This document shows, piece after piece, positions 47,817 to 59,235 of a DNA stretch of 64,000 nt. The stretch spans positions 44,166,277-44,230,276 of the forward strand of contig NC_065543.1 of the NCBI RefSeq assembly GCF_932294415.1. Reading direction: 5' to 3'. Position numbers and translations under genes: made by a program. The stretch comes from Quercus robur (lineage: Eukaryota; Streptophyta; Magnoliopsida; Fagales; Fagaceae). Every line of letters begins with the position of its first letter. Within the stretch, counting starts at the first letter, position 1. Below the pieces are notes generated by a model that saw only the letters and a list, made by a program, of their open reading frames with translations, had not been told where the DNA came from and searched no databases.

Positions 47817-48590
47817 TAGTGAAATGTCGATGGGATATTTACTAGACAACATTTGAATTTTTTTTTTCTGGCTGTTAGCTTTTTTGGTTAAACTTCATTT
47901 TTGGTTATTATTATCACATTGTTAGTTTTTGGAATAGAGTTACTGGATTGGAGTTGGTATTAAGTTCATCTTGTTACCACTGGTTCTTTTTAGTTGCTTG
48001 CTTTATGTTTTCTAATATGAAAAACTCTTTGAGTATTGATCTTAGAAGCAAACCTTGAGTTCTTAGTCATGTGGCTTAATGGTTAGAAATTTTCTGTTCT
48101 AGGTTCTGTTTTTATTTTGATATTCTAATTATGTATTCCAGGACTAGTACTGTTAGTTTTATATCTATATAGGGATCATTAATGAATTGCAATGATATTG
48201 AAATCCTTATGAGATAGATATGTGCTGTTCATGTTTGAGCTATTTAGATAGTTGAAGTACATGTAGGCCCTTTGACAAGAAGCAAAATCAAAACTGAAAC
48301 ATCTGTGGGGCAGAGCTACATCATCCAGAAAGGTGTGGTGGATCCACCTATTTTCTATTACCATCGATACTTGCTCCTTCAGTTTTTCTTATTTTGGTCA
48401 GAACTTATGTTAGTTTTTCTATACTTGATGCACTTGGTATATGGTAATGTAGCTTCAAAAACTTTTTTTCTCTCTTAATATTCATTCTGTGAGCTACTTA
48501 TCCAAAAAAAAAAATGTATCCTATGAGCTGGGAAGCCTCCGAAATAGTTTATTTAGTGTCTATATGCTAAGCCATTCATAAAAACAATGT
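47817..48590. other. MULE interior, no gene seen
   Basis: T-rich sequence between the transposase 3' end and the captured FKBP exons. It may be the intron sequence that came with the capture. Confidence 0.35.
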
Positions 48591-48593
48591 CAG

Positions 48594-49265
48594 GCAAAAG
48601 AAGAAAAACAAGAAGAAGTGAAAAGAACAGGCTAAAGAGGAAGAGGCTCTTGAATCTGGTAACAACACCGAAATCAATGTTCCTATTGAGGATGAAAAGC
48701 AGCCTGAGTTAAAGAGGAGTTCCAATCTGAACCAAGCTTCACCTGTTGAGAATGATCGTGATCATAAGCTATCTAACAAGAAGTGAGAACAGATTTCTCA
48801 TTTTTTTTAGTTGATGTATTTGACTATAAGGACAGTTGAGTATATATCCTGTATGCTCAAACTGTGCCCTTGAACTTTTCTTGTACATCTTGTTAAATAT
48901 ATGCATTTACTCTATACTTTATCACAAAAAAAGAAAAAAGAGAAAAAGAAAGAAAGGGAGATTTCTAATTGCTTATATTGTTGAAATTCATATAGTTTAC
49001 ATGTTATTAACATGAGTTTTGTCTGTACATGTGCACAGGGACCTTGGTGTTGATTTGGACAATGTTACTGGGAAAAATTCCTCGGAGGAGAAAAATAGAG
49101 AAGAAAAAGAAGAAGTCGACAACTGAGGAGGGTGAAGGAAAAGCTATTGTGGATCAAACTGTTTCAGCTGTGGGAAATAAGGAGGTAGAGGAAAAACAAA
49201 GTGAAGTCAAGTCATCTCGAGTGAGAACCTTTGCAAACGGGTTGGTTATTGAGGAGCTACAATTG
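48594..49265 (+). pseudogene. Captured FKBP43/53-type peptidyl-prolyl isomerase fragment
   Basis: Two exon-like pieces keep their splice signals. The first (about 48594-48785) gives KEQAKEEEALESGNNTEI, then NVPIEDEKQPELKRSSNLNQ, then ASPVENDRDHKLSNKK, followed by donor GTGAGAAC. The second, after ACAG at about 49038, begins DLGVDLDNVTGKNSSEEKN and later reads SSRVRTFANGLVIEELQLG. The last block matches the segment just before the FKBP domain of plant nuclear FKBP43/FKBP53 (V-R-T-x-x-N-G-L-x-x-E-E-L), histone-chaperone-type isomerases. The FKBP catalytic domain itself is absent. There is an in-frame stop near the start of the first piece and a frame change in the second. It lies between the two MULE genes and is best read as gene capture. 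Confidence 0.65.
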
Positions 49266-49313
49266 GGCTGTTTCTTTGCGTTTCCGAGGGTGAAGGAAAA
49301 GAGTAGATGGTGA

Positions 49314-51389
49314 TTCTTTTGTGTGAAGAGAGAAAAAAGATTTTAAAAAATCATGAAAATTGATATTTAATGAAATGGTTGTATAGATAAATAATCAAAT
49401 GTGGGTGTTTTGAAAAAATGGTTAGGTAAAATATAAAAAAAAATAGGTTCATACAAGTTTTTTTTAAAACGTTTTGCTTTCCATTTTTATTGTCTTGTTT
49501 CTTGTATGGTTCCACCTTTGGTGGGATGATAAGTGTTGATGCACTCTTTCTGGCTTCTGTTTATTTTTGGTTCTAACAAGCAAGGGCCTCCCCCTACAAA
49601 GCTTTGGATGTCCCAATCAGGCATATTTATATAAATTCTTTTTATGCAGCTATGGAGCTAAAAGTGCAGGGAAGAAACCACCAAATTCATGGCTCATGTT
49701 TGATGTAGAGTTGGTTGATGTTCGTTGATGATGTTGCTTTTGTGTTTTCCTTGTAAGTTTTTTGAGGTTCTTGCTTTCTGCAAAAATTAGAGGTTTGTTA
49801 TCATGAGGATGTAAGATTACGAAAAAAAAATGGAACCATTGTTTCAATCTGGGAACTGGTTGAGCAAAAATTTTATTTGAAAATTATTGTGTTTGAATTA
49901 TATATCAATTACTTTACTCATAAACTGAGTTATAAAAATTATTATTTTGCGCAATATTTTCCAATTATACAATGTGCAATCAAAGTGCTCGTTGATATGT
50001 GCTCACTTGGATTACGTGTAATTGTGTAGCATCTTCGTTGAAATTTTTACATATAAATGTTACTTGGTTTATACTTGTGAATCATTTTTTTTTTTTATGG
50101 AAAACTTGTGAATCAATTGAAGACTAAGAAAATACTCCTGTATGTTTGAAGTTATGGGAACATGAAACATTGTATTGGGAATGTGAATTTTGAAAGTACG
50201 TTATAGGTCCCACATGTTTTGGCTTTTGGATGATGAAAACTAATACAACTTAGTTTTCACTAATCTAAACACCATCTAAGATCCTTCAAAACCGAAGACA
50301 AAACACTAATGACTAACGTGACATTGAGATATTTCAAATATTGAAGTCCGAGTGTAACAAAAAGGCCCACATGGGGGACCATCTACAAGGGGAAGCAAAA
50401 GGAGTCAATGAAAAATTTTCCATTAACAATAGACATATTCCTTATTAGTTATTATACACTCACCGTCCACACAATACCACATGAACCAATTTATGTGCAA
50501 ATTGCAATATTAGTAATATATTAAAGTGTGCAATAGTAGTAATGTTGTGTAGTAGTAATACAAAGTGTGCAATGGCAATAATGCTGAGTGTATTAAGATT
50601 TTCCGTTATGTAGCTCTTACTCTAATAATGCTGAGTGTATTAAGATTTTCCATGCAGTAATGGCAGTAATGCTGCATGGCCGTCTTCTTACCATTGGGCC
50701 CCGTCTTACCAATGTGCGATGTAAATGTGACAGTTCTTTTGTCACATATGAGCCCTTCTTACCATCCTAACATTCATTTCTCTACTTCTCAATTACATCT
50801 ACTTCTACCAAATCCACGTAGTTAAATCTTTCTAGAACATCCCAGAGAGACATCATTATTCTTTTGTAGAATAACATAAATCCTAAGACAAACTTTTCGA
50901 GTCCTAGCACTTAAGGAAAAAGTTTTTAGTGAAAGGCCTTATATGCCCCTTATAATATTGCTTCAAAAACAGAAAATTCACTTAAAGACTCTTAGACTTT
51001 AGAGCCTATAAACATGCGACAAAGGAACCCTTTTATACATTTCATCTTCTAGATAACTACGACCAGGGCTTTCAAGTTGTCTGAAATCAAGGTACCAACA
51101 CTATACAAACTCTCTTAAACTGAGATGGTTGTTGACAAATATATATATGCATCTTAGCATCCTCACCAATCAAACAACATAAATTGATATCTAAAAACAT
51201 GCAGTGCAACTCACATAAACAAGGGTAGTGCAACTCACGAAATTCAATCTCCCTTTCAATCAAAAATAAAATTCAAATAAATTGCAGCATTTTCCAAAAA
51301 ATTCAGTTATCAAATTATACAAATCAAAGTCATTCCAATGACCGAAAAATATCTTGTAGTGTAGTTTTTCTAGCATTTTCTATTTTTTT
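49314..51389. other. MULE interior, no gene seen
   Basis: AT-rich. At about 50731-50752 a 20-base stretch matches the minisatellite unit exactly (TGACAGTTCTTTTGTCACAT), 10 kb from the array. Imperfect short repeats (AATAATGCTGAGTGTATTAA) occur at about 50577-50650. Confidence 0.4.
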
Positions 51390-52242
51390 TTAACGTTGTT
51401 CATTTTCCATTGAAAGCACTAGATTTGATGCCAACTTGTATCGAATACGTTTCGACCAACTCTCCTGAAAAAAGTAGACATTGTTGATGAATAAAAGGCT
51501 TAAGCAAATTATGCGAAAACTGTAAAATATACTTCCAATAAATATATTACCATCAAGGTTAGATTCTGTTTGATAATTTTTGTATGTATGTGCTTAATAA
51601 CATACATGCCGCAATCATACCTAAAATATGAAAACAGTTAAAATATAAAAAACCTAAAGATTCACGCAATAGTTATCCATATGTGCAAATCTACAATTTA
51701 GTACGTACCCATTATCTTGTATAGGATTCAACGGGGGTGATTTCAATGGAAATTTGGTAATACTATTAGTATAGTTGTCTTTCTTTAGATAACTCAATAA
51801 CTTATCGAGGCCTTTTACCTATCGCAAAGTGAGATTATAAGCAATTATTACGTACAAAACTTAAGTAAACCACATATCAAAATTATTATTGAAAAAAATA
51901 GAAAAAGAGACAGTACCACTGTTTGCACATTTTTTATTCGAATGTCTTGCCTAGTTGTGCTTGGCAAAGAGTCCAATATATGTATACATTTTTTTCTTGA
52001 ACTAAAGTCAATGACACATAAGTACCAGTGACTATTATTGTCATTCATAGGGATATAAATCTACAAGTACAAACAAGCAATATATTAGCATGTGTTAATT
52101 TAAAATACACAAGTGTGTTGAGTAAATTTACCTGTTCACAACACATCAATCTTGACATATACTTGTCATCGTCCCTATATGTCCTTTTAAACCATTCCAG
52201 TGTGGGATTTCCATCTTCTTCAATCATTTTTTGCTACAAACA

Positions 52243-52275
<33 letters not shown>

Positions 52276-55200
52276 CTAAGGAATGAAATACTATAAGCAC
52301 AACCCGAAACATATATAAAAAATGAAAAGTAATATGTTAATTAAATACTATATGCACAACCAAAAATAATTAAGCAAACTTACCGAGAAATGTGTTGGCA
52401 AATGCCACGCATATAGTGCTCCATACTTTTTCTCTTCCAAAGTCATCATGCAAATGGTCAAGTTAATAATCTAGCATAAAATATTATTGTTACAATTAGT
52501 GAATAAATAAACAAAATTAATATTATATTTTCCTATTTTAATTTCATAAACTAACCTGACTGCTTATCCATTGGTTAGGGAGCAATGAAAAAAAAGCCGC
52601 ACGATCACCATACTCATATTTCATGCTAGAAAGAACTTCACTGAACATTATTCATTAACATAATATTTAGTTAGATCTTATTCAAAAAATGCATTAATAT
52701 TAATTTCTATATATAAACAAAAATGACAAACCTCCCATCTAGATCCTTATTGAAAATATAATTGCATATGATCTTCTCCAATTCAGTAAATGGTGCGAAC
52801 TCATTGATACTCTCCTCATCAACCAGTCCAAATTCCTAAAACAATATAATATATAATAATTAACATAGGAAAATATGTTGTATTCACACCCTAATTTATT
52901 AACGTACACATTAAAGGATTCACCTGGGATGTATCTTTGATTTTTTTCATCTTTTTCAAATTTGGAACTACAGCTTGGGAGGTGACAATTGGGCTACGTT
53001 TTAGAGATTTGGTGACTTTACTCTTGGCAGAATGTGTAACACATGATGCAATAATTCTATTGTTATGTGAGAAAGTTAATTGTAGCATATCCACATCCTG
53101 CACAATATATAACAAATGAACAAAATTAAAAAATTGTGTAGCTAATAGAAATTCTAAACTATTTTAAAATAATTAACTAGCAATTATTGTATTGCTTACC
53201 ACATTACGAGATAGGACTGTTTTGCTACCAGGTTTTTGTATGGATTTGCTTAGCCCAACCATGTGAACATTGCGGTCATTCTCTATTGTGTCTTGTATTG
53301 GAGATGGTGACACCGTCTTAAATTCTCTTTTAATGGGTACTGTATCATCTTGGTGCATTTTGTCTTGAACTGGAGATGTAGACTTTTTCTTAGATTCTTT
53401 TTTAACATGAACTGTATCATCTTGGTCCATTTTGTCTTGGACTGGAGATGTAGACTCTTTCTTAGGCAGCACTTTTGTCTCATTTTTAAGCTCTTCTACA
53501 ATATCATTTAGGTCCAAATCAATGGTATGTCCAGTATGTTCCCTTTTTGCTACATTCTTTAACTCCAAACAAATAGGTTTGGATGTATCATCTTGGTGCC
53601 TTTTGTCTTGAACTGGAAATGTAGACTTTTTTTTAGATTCTTTTTTAACATGAACTGTATCATCGTGGTCCATTTTTTCTTGGACTAGAGATGTAGACTC
53701 TTTTTTAGGCAGCACCTTTGTCTCATTTTTAAGGTCTTCTACGATATCATTTAGGTCTAAATCAATGATATGTTCAGTACATTCCCTTTTTGCTACATTC
53801 TTTAACTCCAAACAAATATCATTCTTAAATGTTTCCGTATTGTTTGCAAACACATTCTTTAACTCCAAAACAATCTCATTCTTAAATGTTTCCATATTGT
53901 TTGCAATGACATTCTTCAACTCCAAAACAATATCTTTCTTAAATGTTTCCATATTTTTTGCAAGGACATTCATGGTGTTATGCAAAACTAGCATATCATC
54001 TCGAATACTTGTTAATGATTGCTCAAATCTACGAGTTGCTTCATCAGAATCCTGTGGATTAATTTATAGGAACAATCATAAAAACATGTCCATTATCAAA
54101 AAATCATCAAAGTCATAAAATTTATTGAGTGGAAACAATACCATATTTGGCTTGTGTTCATCCCTACATGGCATAGCATGAGATTGATTAATATATTGCT
54201 TTTCCAATGGAATATTGGCAGTCTCATATCCACCCTCCATTTGTGTTACTACTAACTATAATAAACATAAAATAAATAATGTCAACTACATACGGTAAAA
54301 ATTCAAATAAGCACTAGATTTAATAGAATAATAAGTATTCAAACATTATAAAAAATCAATTGTTACCTTAGGACTATCAAAACCTCCAATTGAATGTAAT
54401 TTCAGCATCCTTTGCTTAACTTCCTCTTTTCCCCCAAAAACAAATACGTGGTCGATGTCGTTTGGAAACATGTTCAACGTCAATTTCAACATTAACGTGT
54501 TCAAAATAAAACAACTGCAAATGTATAAAATGTTATAAATTTATAATCAAGATTCATAGAAATTTAAGAAATAAAATTGTATTCTTGAATGTAACTATTT
54601 ACTACATATTACCATTAATAACAACACGCAACCATCAACTGCTATAAGATTATTGTCTTTATGTTTGCGTACACCTTGAATGAGAAAATCTAGCACGAAC
54701 TTCGCCCAATTCAAGTTTCTAATCTCTTCAACATTACGGCAAATTAAAACAAAAGACCGTTTCATATAAGATTTTGTAGTGGGACATAATAAAATACCCA
54801 CTATAAACAACAAAAAATAACTCACAAATTCATTTCCAGATGTTTCCATCTTATTCAACTCATCCTCTAAGAGCTTAATTGGTATATCCCCTTCCACATT
54901 TAATCCATATTGTTGGCACATATGATTTATCTCTTCTGCGCTCCCAACAATAGATATATCAACCCCATTTGATTTTATTCCTAAAATATATTCTACATCT
55001 TCAATGGAAATCGGTAACCTCTTACCACAAATATCCAATGCACATGAATTTTGGTCAAAATGATCAATTAACCATTTGCATAAGTCTCTATCCAAATTTA
55101 TAAACTTTAAATCCAACAAACTACCAAACCCTAACTCTTGAATGACAGATTTTTGTCTTAGATTCAATTTGTGAATCATCGAACGAACGCGACCAAGGGT

Positions 55201-55772
55201 ACACCGAGTATCTAATGAAACCTGCATTATAAAATGAATAAAAAGGGTTTTATAACGAAATTTAATACATAGTGATGCATTCTAAAAGTTTCGTAGGTAA
55301 ATACTTACTTTACGTGGTTTGCAAGGAATATTATGTTTTAAATTTGCATAATTTTCACAATTCTCACGTGCTTCCCTCCTATACTCTAATTTAGAGTCGT
55401 CATCAAGATTATTCCACTTTTTTGTAATCTCATCCTTAACCTGTAATTTTAGATTTTCATACTCAAGTATGATGTCCATGAATATGTGAACTAAAAAATA
55501 ATAATAACCTAAAAAAATATAAGTATTATTCAACTTACAGCTTTGCTTATCTTGACAATGCCTTAAGCTTTCATCATTTCTACTTGCTTTTTACTAAAAA
55601 TCCAAATTGAACAAAACTCACTTTCTTGAATATAACATTAGGATAAATAAAACAAGTGAATATATACTAAATTGCGTGAATCTTACTAATAAATTATAAA
55701 TGCTCCAAGTGGTCTTTTCGGGGGCCTAACTTGGGGAGCATCTTGCTCTTCAATGTTCTTCGCTCTCCCCAT
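51390..55772 (-). pseudogene. HMG-box / plant-mobile-type / ULP1 protease gene of the MULE
   Basis: Sixteen exons on the minus strand, GT-AG throughout: 55772-55687, 55593-55539, 55440-55309, 55221-54613, 54514-54367, ~54255-54142, 54051-53200, 53097-52924, 52835-52732, 52640-52556, 52470-52384, 52233-52132, 52060-51917, 51818-51709, 51620-51551, 51464-51390. Exons 1-3 give an HMG-box (PPKRPLGAFIIY ... KISKAVKDEITKKW, SKLEYRREARENCENYANL). Exon 4 (203 codons, VSLDTRCTLGRVRSMIHKL onward) is the domain that precedes ULP1 in plant transposon-borne genes. Exon 7 is a Lys/Glu-rich linker with repeats. Exons 13-15 form a C48 (ULP1) SUMO-protease core: His in NNSHWYLCVIDF, Asp in HILDSLPS, Gln in PIQDNG, Cys in DCGMYVIKH. 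The frame is open from exon 7 to the stop. Exon 2 has one in-frame stop and exon 5 one frame change, so full-length product is doubtful. Confidence 0.8.
53400..53995 (-). repeat. Coding tandem repeats in the ULP1-gene linker
   Basis: Within exon 7, about four copies of a 20-residue unit (METFKNEIVLELKNVFANN type) are followed by two copies of an ~80-residue unit (KNVAKRE.T.H.IDLDLNDIV, then KNETKVLPKKESTS and DDTVHVKKESKKKST), offset by about 240 bases. Confidence 0.8.
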
Positions 55773-58072
55773 ACTCCTATCGCAATATAACATGAAAAAA
55801 AAAAAAAAACAAGGTAAGCAATAACATGCATTAAAAAGTAAATACATTTCACGGTTGAATTTTGAAACTAGACAGAAGGTGAATTTTGAAACTAAACATA
55901 AAATAAATTTGTGTGATGTGGACACAAGATATAAGGAGTCTACTATCAATTGGGCCTAAAGACCTAAGCCCAATCTCTTAATTAGTAATTTTCTTTTCCT
56001 ATATGGATCAGGAGTTAAAGTTCTTTTCTTGTAAGCAATGTTTTGGAACTCTATTAAGAAGCCCTGGGTTCAATTTTATAAGACAAAGTTTAATTGATAA
56101 TAAAGTTTTCACTAGTGTTATTTCAATTGCTTGGTGCCAACCCTAGCCAACCCTAGGTGTTGACTCCTAGCATTTTCTTTCACTTGGTTTTGAATCCAAG
56201 CAAGCCAAGGTGCTAAATCCTAGGTCCCATCCTTTATTTTCTTATTCTTTAATTTATTGTTGCAAATTTTTCGTTTGTCTTTCATCACTGTGTACTTTAT
56301 AAAAGAACATTAGGTACTCATGTTCATAGTGGAGGAAAAAAAGTCCAACTGGTTTCAAGATACAAAGAGGAAAAGTGATTAGGAGCTCAAAAAATAGAGT
56401 CCCAAAAGATTATCAGGATTTTTTTTTTCTTTAAGTAAGTTTTTATTCACATAAAAAAGAGCAAAGATGAAACACCATCAAATACATGGGTTGTGAACTG
56501 AAGGTGCATCTAAATCCAGCAAACTAGAGACAGAATGACCACTTGTGGGAGCCATCCAATCATACAAAGTATGTAGAAAAATCAACTTCACAGCCAACAT
56601 TAATCATTCAAGGACTTCAAATGTCCAGTTATTTTGTTCCTTCCAAATAATCCACATGACACAAGGATTGCATTCCAAATATCACCATTTTTCTGCTTAG
56701 AAAACTGCCCCTTCCAACATGCCAACAAATCTACACCCTCTTTGGCATAACCCACTGCACCCCAAAGAGGCATAAAATGAAAGACTACGGATCTCTATCC
56801 ATAGAACAATTTAACAATAAGTGATCATAGATTCCCTAGCTTGCTTACACATACAACAACAATCCACTATGATAACATAAGCATGCCTGGCACAAGAACT
56901 AGGTTATGGATGAATTCCTTTTATACCAAAAAAAAAATGGAGATAATAAGTGAAAAAATTAAAATAATACTTCTTTAATTAGAAGAGTAACTAAGGAAAT
57001 GCAGTGAAGTCAATCAAGAAGTGTTTCTGAATAAAACCATATTCTCAAAAATTTGACAACTCCTAATTTTACTCCCCACAAACTTTTTTCGAATCTAATT
57101 GTAGCTATAAACTAGTTGATGTTCACTACAATGCACTTGTTTTAGCCAAAGCATCAACCTATGCAAAACCTGCTAAATCATCACAATCTATTCAATATTC
57201 AACACCCCTAGGCCTTGGCTTAGTAGTAGCTTTTTCATCAAGTAGAGGAAAAAGCGTTGAAATGATTTTTCAACTTTAAAAAATTTTAAATTTTAAATTT
57301 GAAAAAAAAAAGGTAATAAAATGATATTTAACAGCTGATAGTGTAGTTTTAAAATAATATAAAAAAATTAAATTAAAAAAAAAAAAGCATCAACAAATAT
57401 CCAAATAAGCAGGGCCAAGGAATGAGAAAGTTGAGCAAGGAATCAAACAGAGGTGGCATCAATAACAAATTCATCCCATTTTTGTTTGATCTTCTTGAAT
57501 TGGCTTAGAGAATGACTCCCATGTACTCCCTCTTTCAATAATGTAAGTTTGAGTTGCCAAATGCTCTTATTTGAAAGAAAATAATTGATGCAGAACAGAG
57601 GGCTTTGATATTAAAATTTATAAAAGACAGAAGAATTCTCAAGGGGCTATGCAGAGCCACACTGCTAGAAAGTAGAAAGTAGAAACTAATGCTAAAAGAG
57701 GGACACAATTTTGATATAGGAGATGATCTAATTCGGAAGGCTGTTTTTATTACAACTTCAATTTATGGTGAACATCATCCAGATAAAATATCTGCTCCTG
57801 AAACTCTGAGCAAACTCACCAGGCTTCTTTCAAATTCTAAATTTTAGAGAAACCAACTCTAAAATAGGAAACCAACTCAAAAAAAAATAGCACAAACCAA
57901 CACTGAAATTGGTGTTCTTACTGCCAAGGTGGTCGGAAAAAAAAAAAAAAAAAAAAAATCTCCTAAGTCCGTAGGTTCATAGTATCGTGTCCTCCCCACA
58001 CTACCAACCAAATCTAATCTTATCCCAACTTATGGATAAGGGTTCCCACGTCTCACATTCCAAACTCAAAGT
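55773..58072. other. MULE interior upstream of the HMG-ULP1 gene
   Basis: No exon was supported. The minus strand of 58440-58860 would be the leader side of the HMG-ULP1 gene. Around 56460-56900, sequence such as CCACTATGATAACATAAGC and TCCAAATAATCCACATGAC suggests a decayed LINE zf-RVT region on the minus strand, but no clear frame remains. Confidence 0.35.
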
Positions 58073-58345
58073 ATAAATTTTTTTTTTTTCTTTTTTTTGA
58101 GAAACCAGTCTGTGAGACAGACCGATGCTTTTATTATTAAAACATAAGAAAACTAATCAAACAGAGCAAGGGGGATAATGTCCCTAGGTAAGTCTTCAAC
58201 CCAAACCTGAAATTCTAATTCTAGCCCAACCCGGGATTTCTTTGCCAAAGCATCGGTAACCTAATTACAATTTCGTTTCACATGGCATTAGTGATCCAGG
58301 CAATCAATGGTGGACTGACAAGCCGTGTAAAGATTAATTTGTCAA
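58073..58345 (-). mobile_element. 5'-truncated LINE tail (RNase H C-terminus)
   Basis: On the minus strand the frame reads HVKRNCN, VTDALAKKSRVGLELEFQVW and VEDLPRDIIPLALFD before a stop, then a short 3' tail and an A-rich end (T tract at 58078-58098 on plus). This is the end of the RNase H domain of plant L1-type LINEs (D-A-L-A-K-K motif). The 5' truncation is typical of LINE insertion. It lies within the MULE. A frame break is present in the short coding part. Confidence 0.65.
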
Positions 58346-58439
58346 ATATATAAGAACCGAAACTTAAACAAAACAATAATATCATAAACCCACAAAGTTT
58401 AGAGAAATAATATAAACCCATATCAGCGTTAATCATATG

Positions 58440-58860
58440 TAAAGAGAGAACCTGAATATTGTGGGTGGCACCGCCGATTTAGAATGGAAGAGAAGAAGCA
58501 CCGCTAAGTCGTCCGGGAAGAGATGAAGCGCCGCCAAGTTGGATTGGATATGAGTGCACCGCTGATTTGAATATGGAATGGAAGAGAATAAGCTAGAGAG
58601 CGGCGTCGACAAGTGGATTGGATGAGAAGAAGCGCCTTCGATTTGAGGTTGTGGGTGCGCCAGGCTCTGAGTGTTTCGCCGGGCTCTGAGGGTTTTGTGG
58701 GTTGCGCCGCAGATGTGGTATCAATGATTTGAGGGTTTTGTTTAGAGAGAAAAACAGAGCAAACGATTTGAGAAACAGAGCAAACGATTTAAGGGTTTTG
58801 AGGCAAACAGAGCAATGGGTAGAGACGCAAACGTGAGACAGGAGAAAGGCTGAAAAGGCT
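58440..58860 (-). promoter_or_regulatory. GC-rich block next to the right MULE end
   Basis: A GC-rich patch in an AT-rich element, with repeated GATTTGAGGGTTTTG, GCGCCGCC/GCACCGC and AGCGCC motifs. It lies where the promoter and leader of the minus-strand HMG-ULP1 gene would be, since MULE genes are driven from their terminal repeats. A donor-like CCTGAATATT/GGTTCTC (minus: AATATTCAG|GTTCTC) lies at about 58450. Its role is inferred from position only. Confidence 0.35.
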
Positions 58861-58974
58861 GATGAATGTTTTAATTTTTTTTGTTTATATTTAACCTGTT
58901 TAACCAGTAACCTAAAACCTTTAAAATTATATCAACGGACAAGATCAAAACCATAAGACATTAACGGCTCAGAT

Positions 58975-59025
58975 ATAGGTGGGTATCGTACCCTCCTTTT
59001 TTTGGGGGGTACGGTAGAATGACCC
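58975..59025. repeat. Right terminal inverted repeat of the giant MULE
   Basis: Reversed, it reads GGGTCATTCTACCGTACCCC, an A tract, then GTACGATACCCACC; it pairs with the left end at about 39176-39222. Confidence 0.82.
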
Positions 59026-59034
59026 TTATTTATA
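59026..59034. repeat. Right target-site duplication of the giant MULE
   Basis: TTATTTATA, identical to 39167-39175. Confidence 0.85.
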
Positions 59035-59235
59035 ATTACAAAAAATATTAATGATTTTTCGTACAAATCAAAAATAGAAAGTGATTTCTGACTCATTTTT
59101 AGGATTGCAACTAAATATTGGAAAACAAGTAAGTTTTCCACACAAAATTAAAACATTTTTTGAGAAAAAAAATGTGATATGTCGAAATAAATAAAGCATA
59201 TATGTGGAACCTAAAATTAAGATTTTTAAGACCTA

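Larger units (their letters stand above)
39176..59025. mobile_element. Giant Mutator-like element (~19.85 kb) with FAR1 transposase and HMG-ULP1 gene
   Basis: The left end reads GAGTAATTCTACGGTACTCC and the reversed right end GGGTCATTCTACCGTACCCC; similarity continues through an A tract to GTACGGTACCCA / GTACGATACCCA, so the terminal inverted repeats are about 45 bases. A perfect 9-base duplication TTATTTATA flanks the whole. Inside, from left: a ~92-bp minisatellite, a solo LTR, a captured first exon, a hAT end, a Helitron, the FAR1-type transposase (+), captured FKBP exons, the HMG-ULP1 gene (-), and a LINE tail. Transposase and ULP1 genes converge, each transcribed inward from its own end, as mudrA and mudrB do in maize MuDR. 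The size is large for a MULE, partly through later insertions. Both genes carry defects, so it is probably not autonomous now. Confidence 0.85.
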
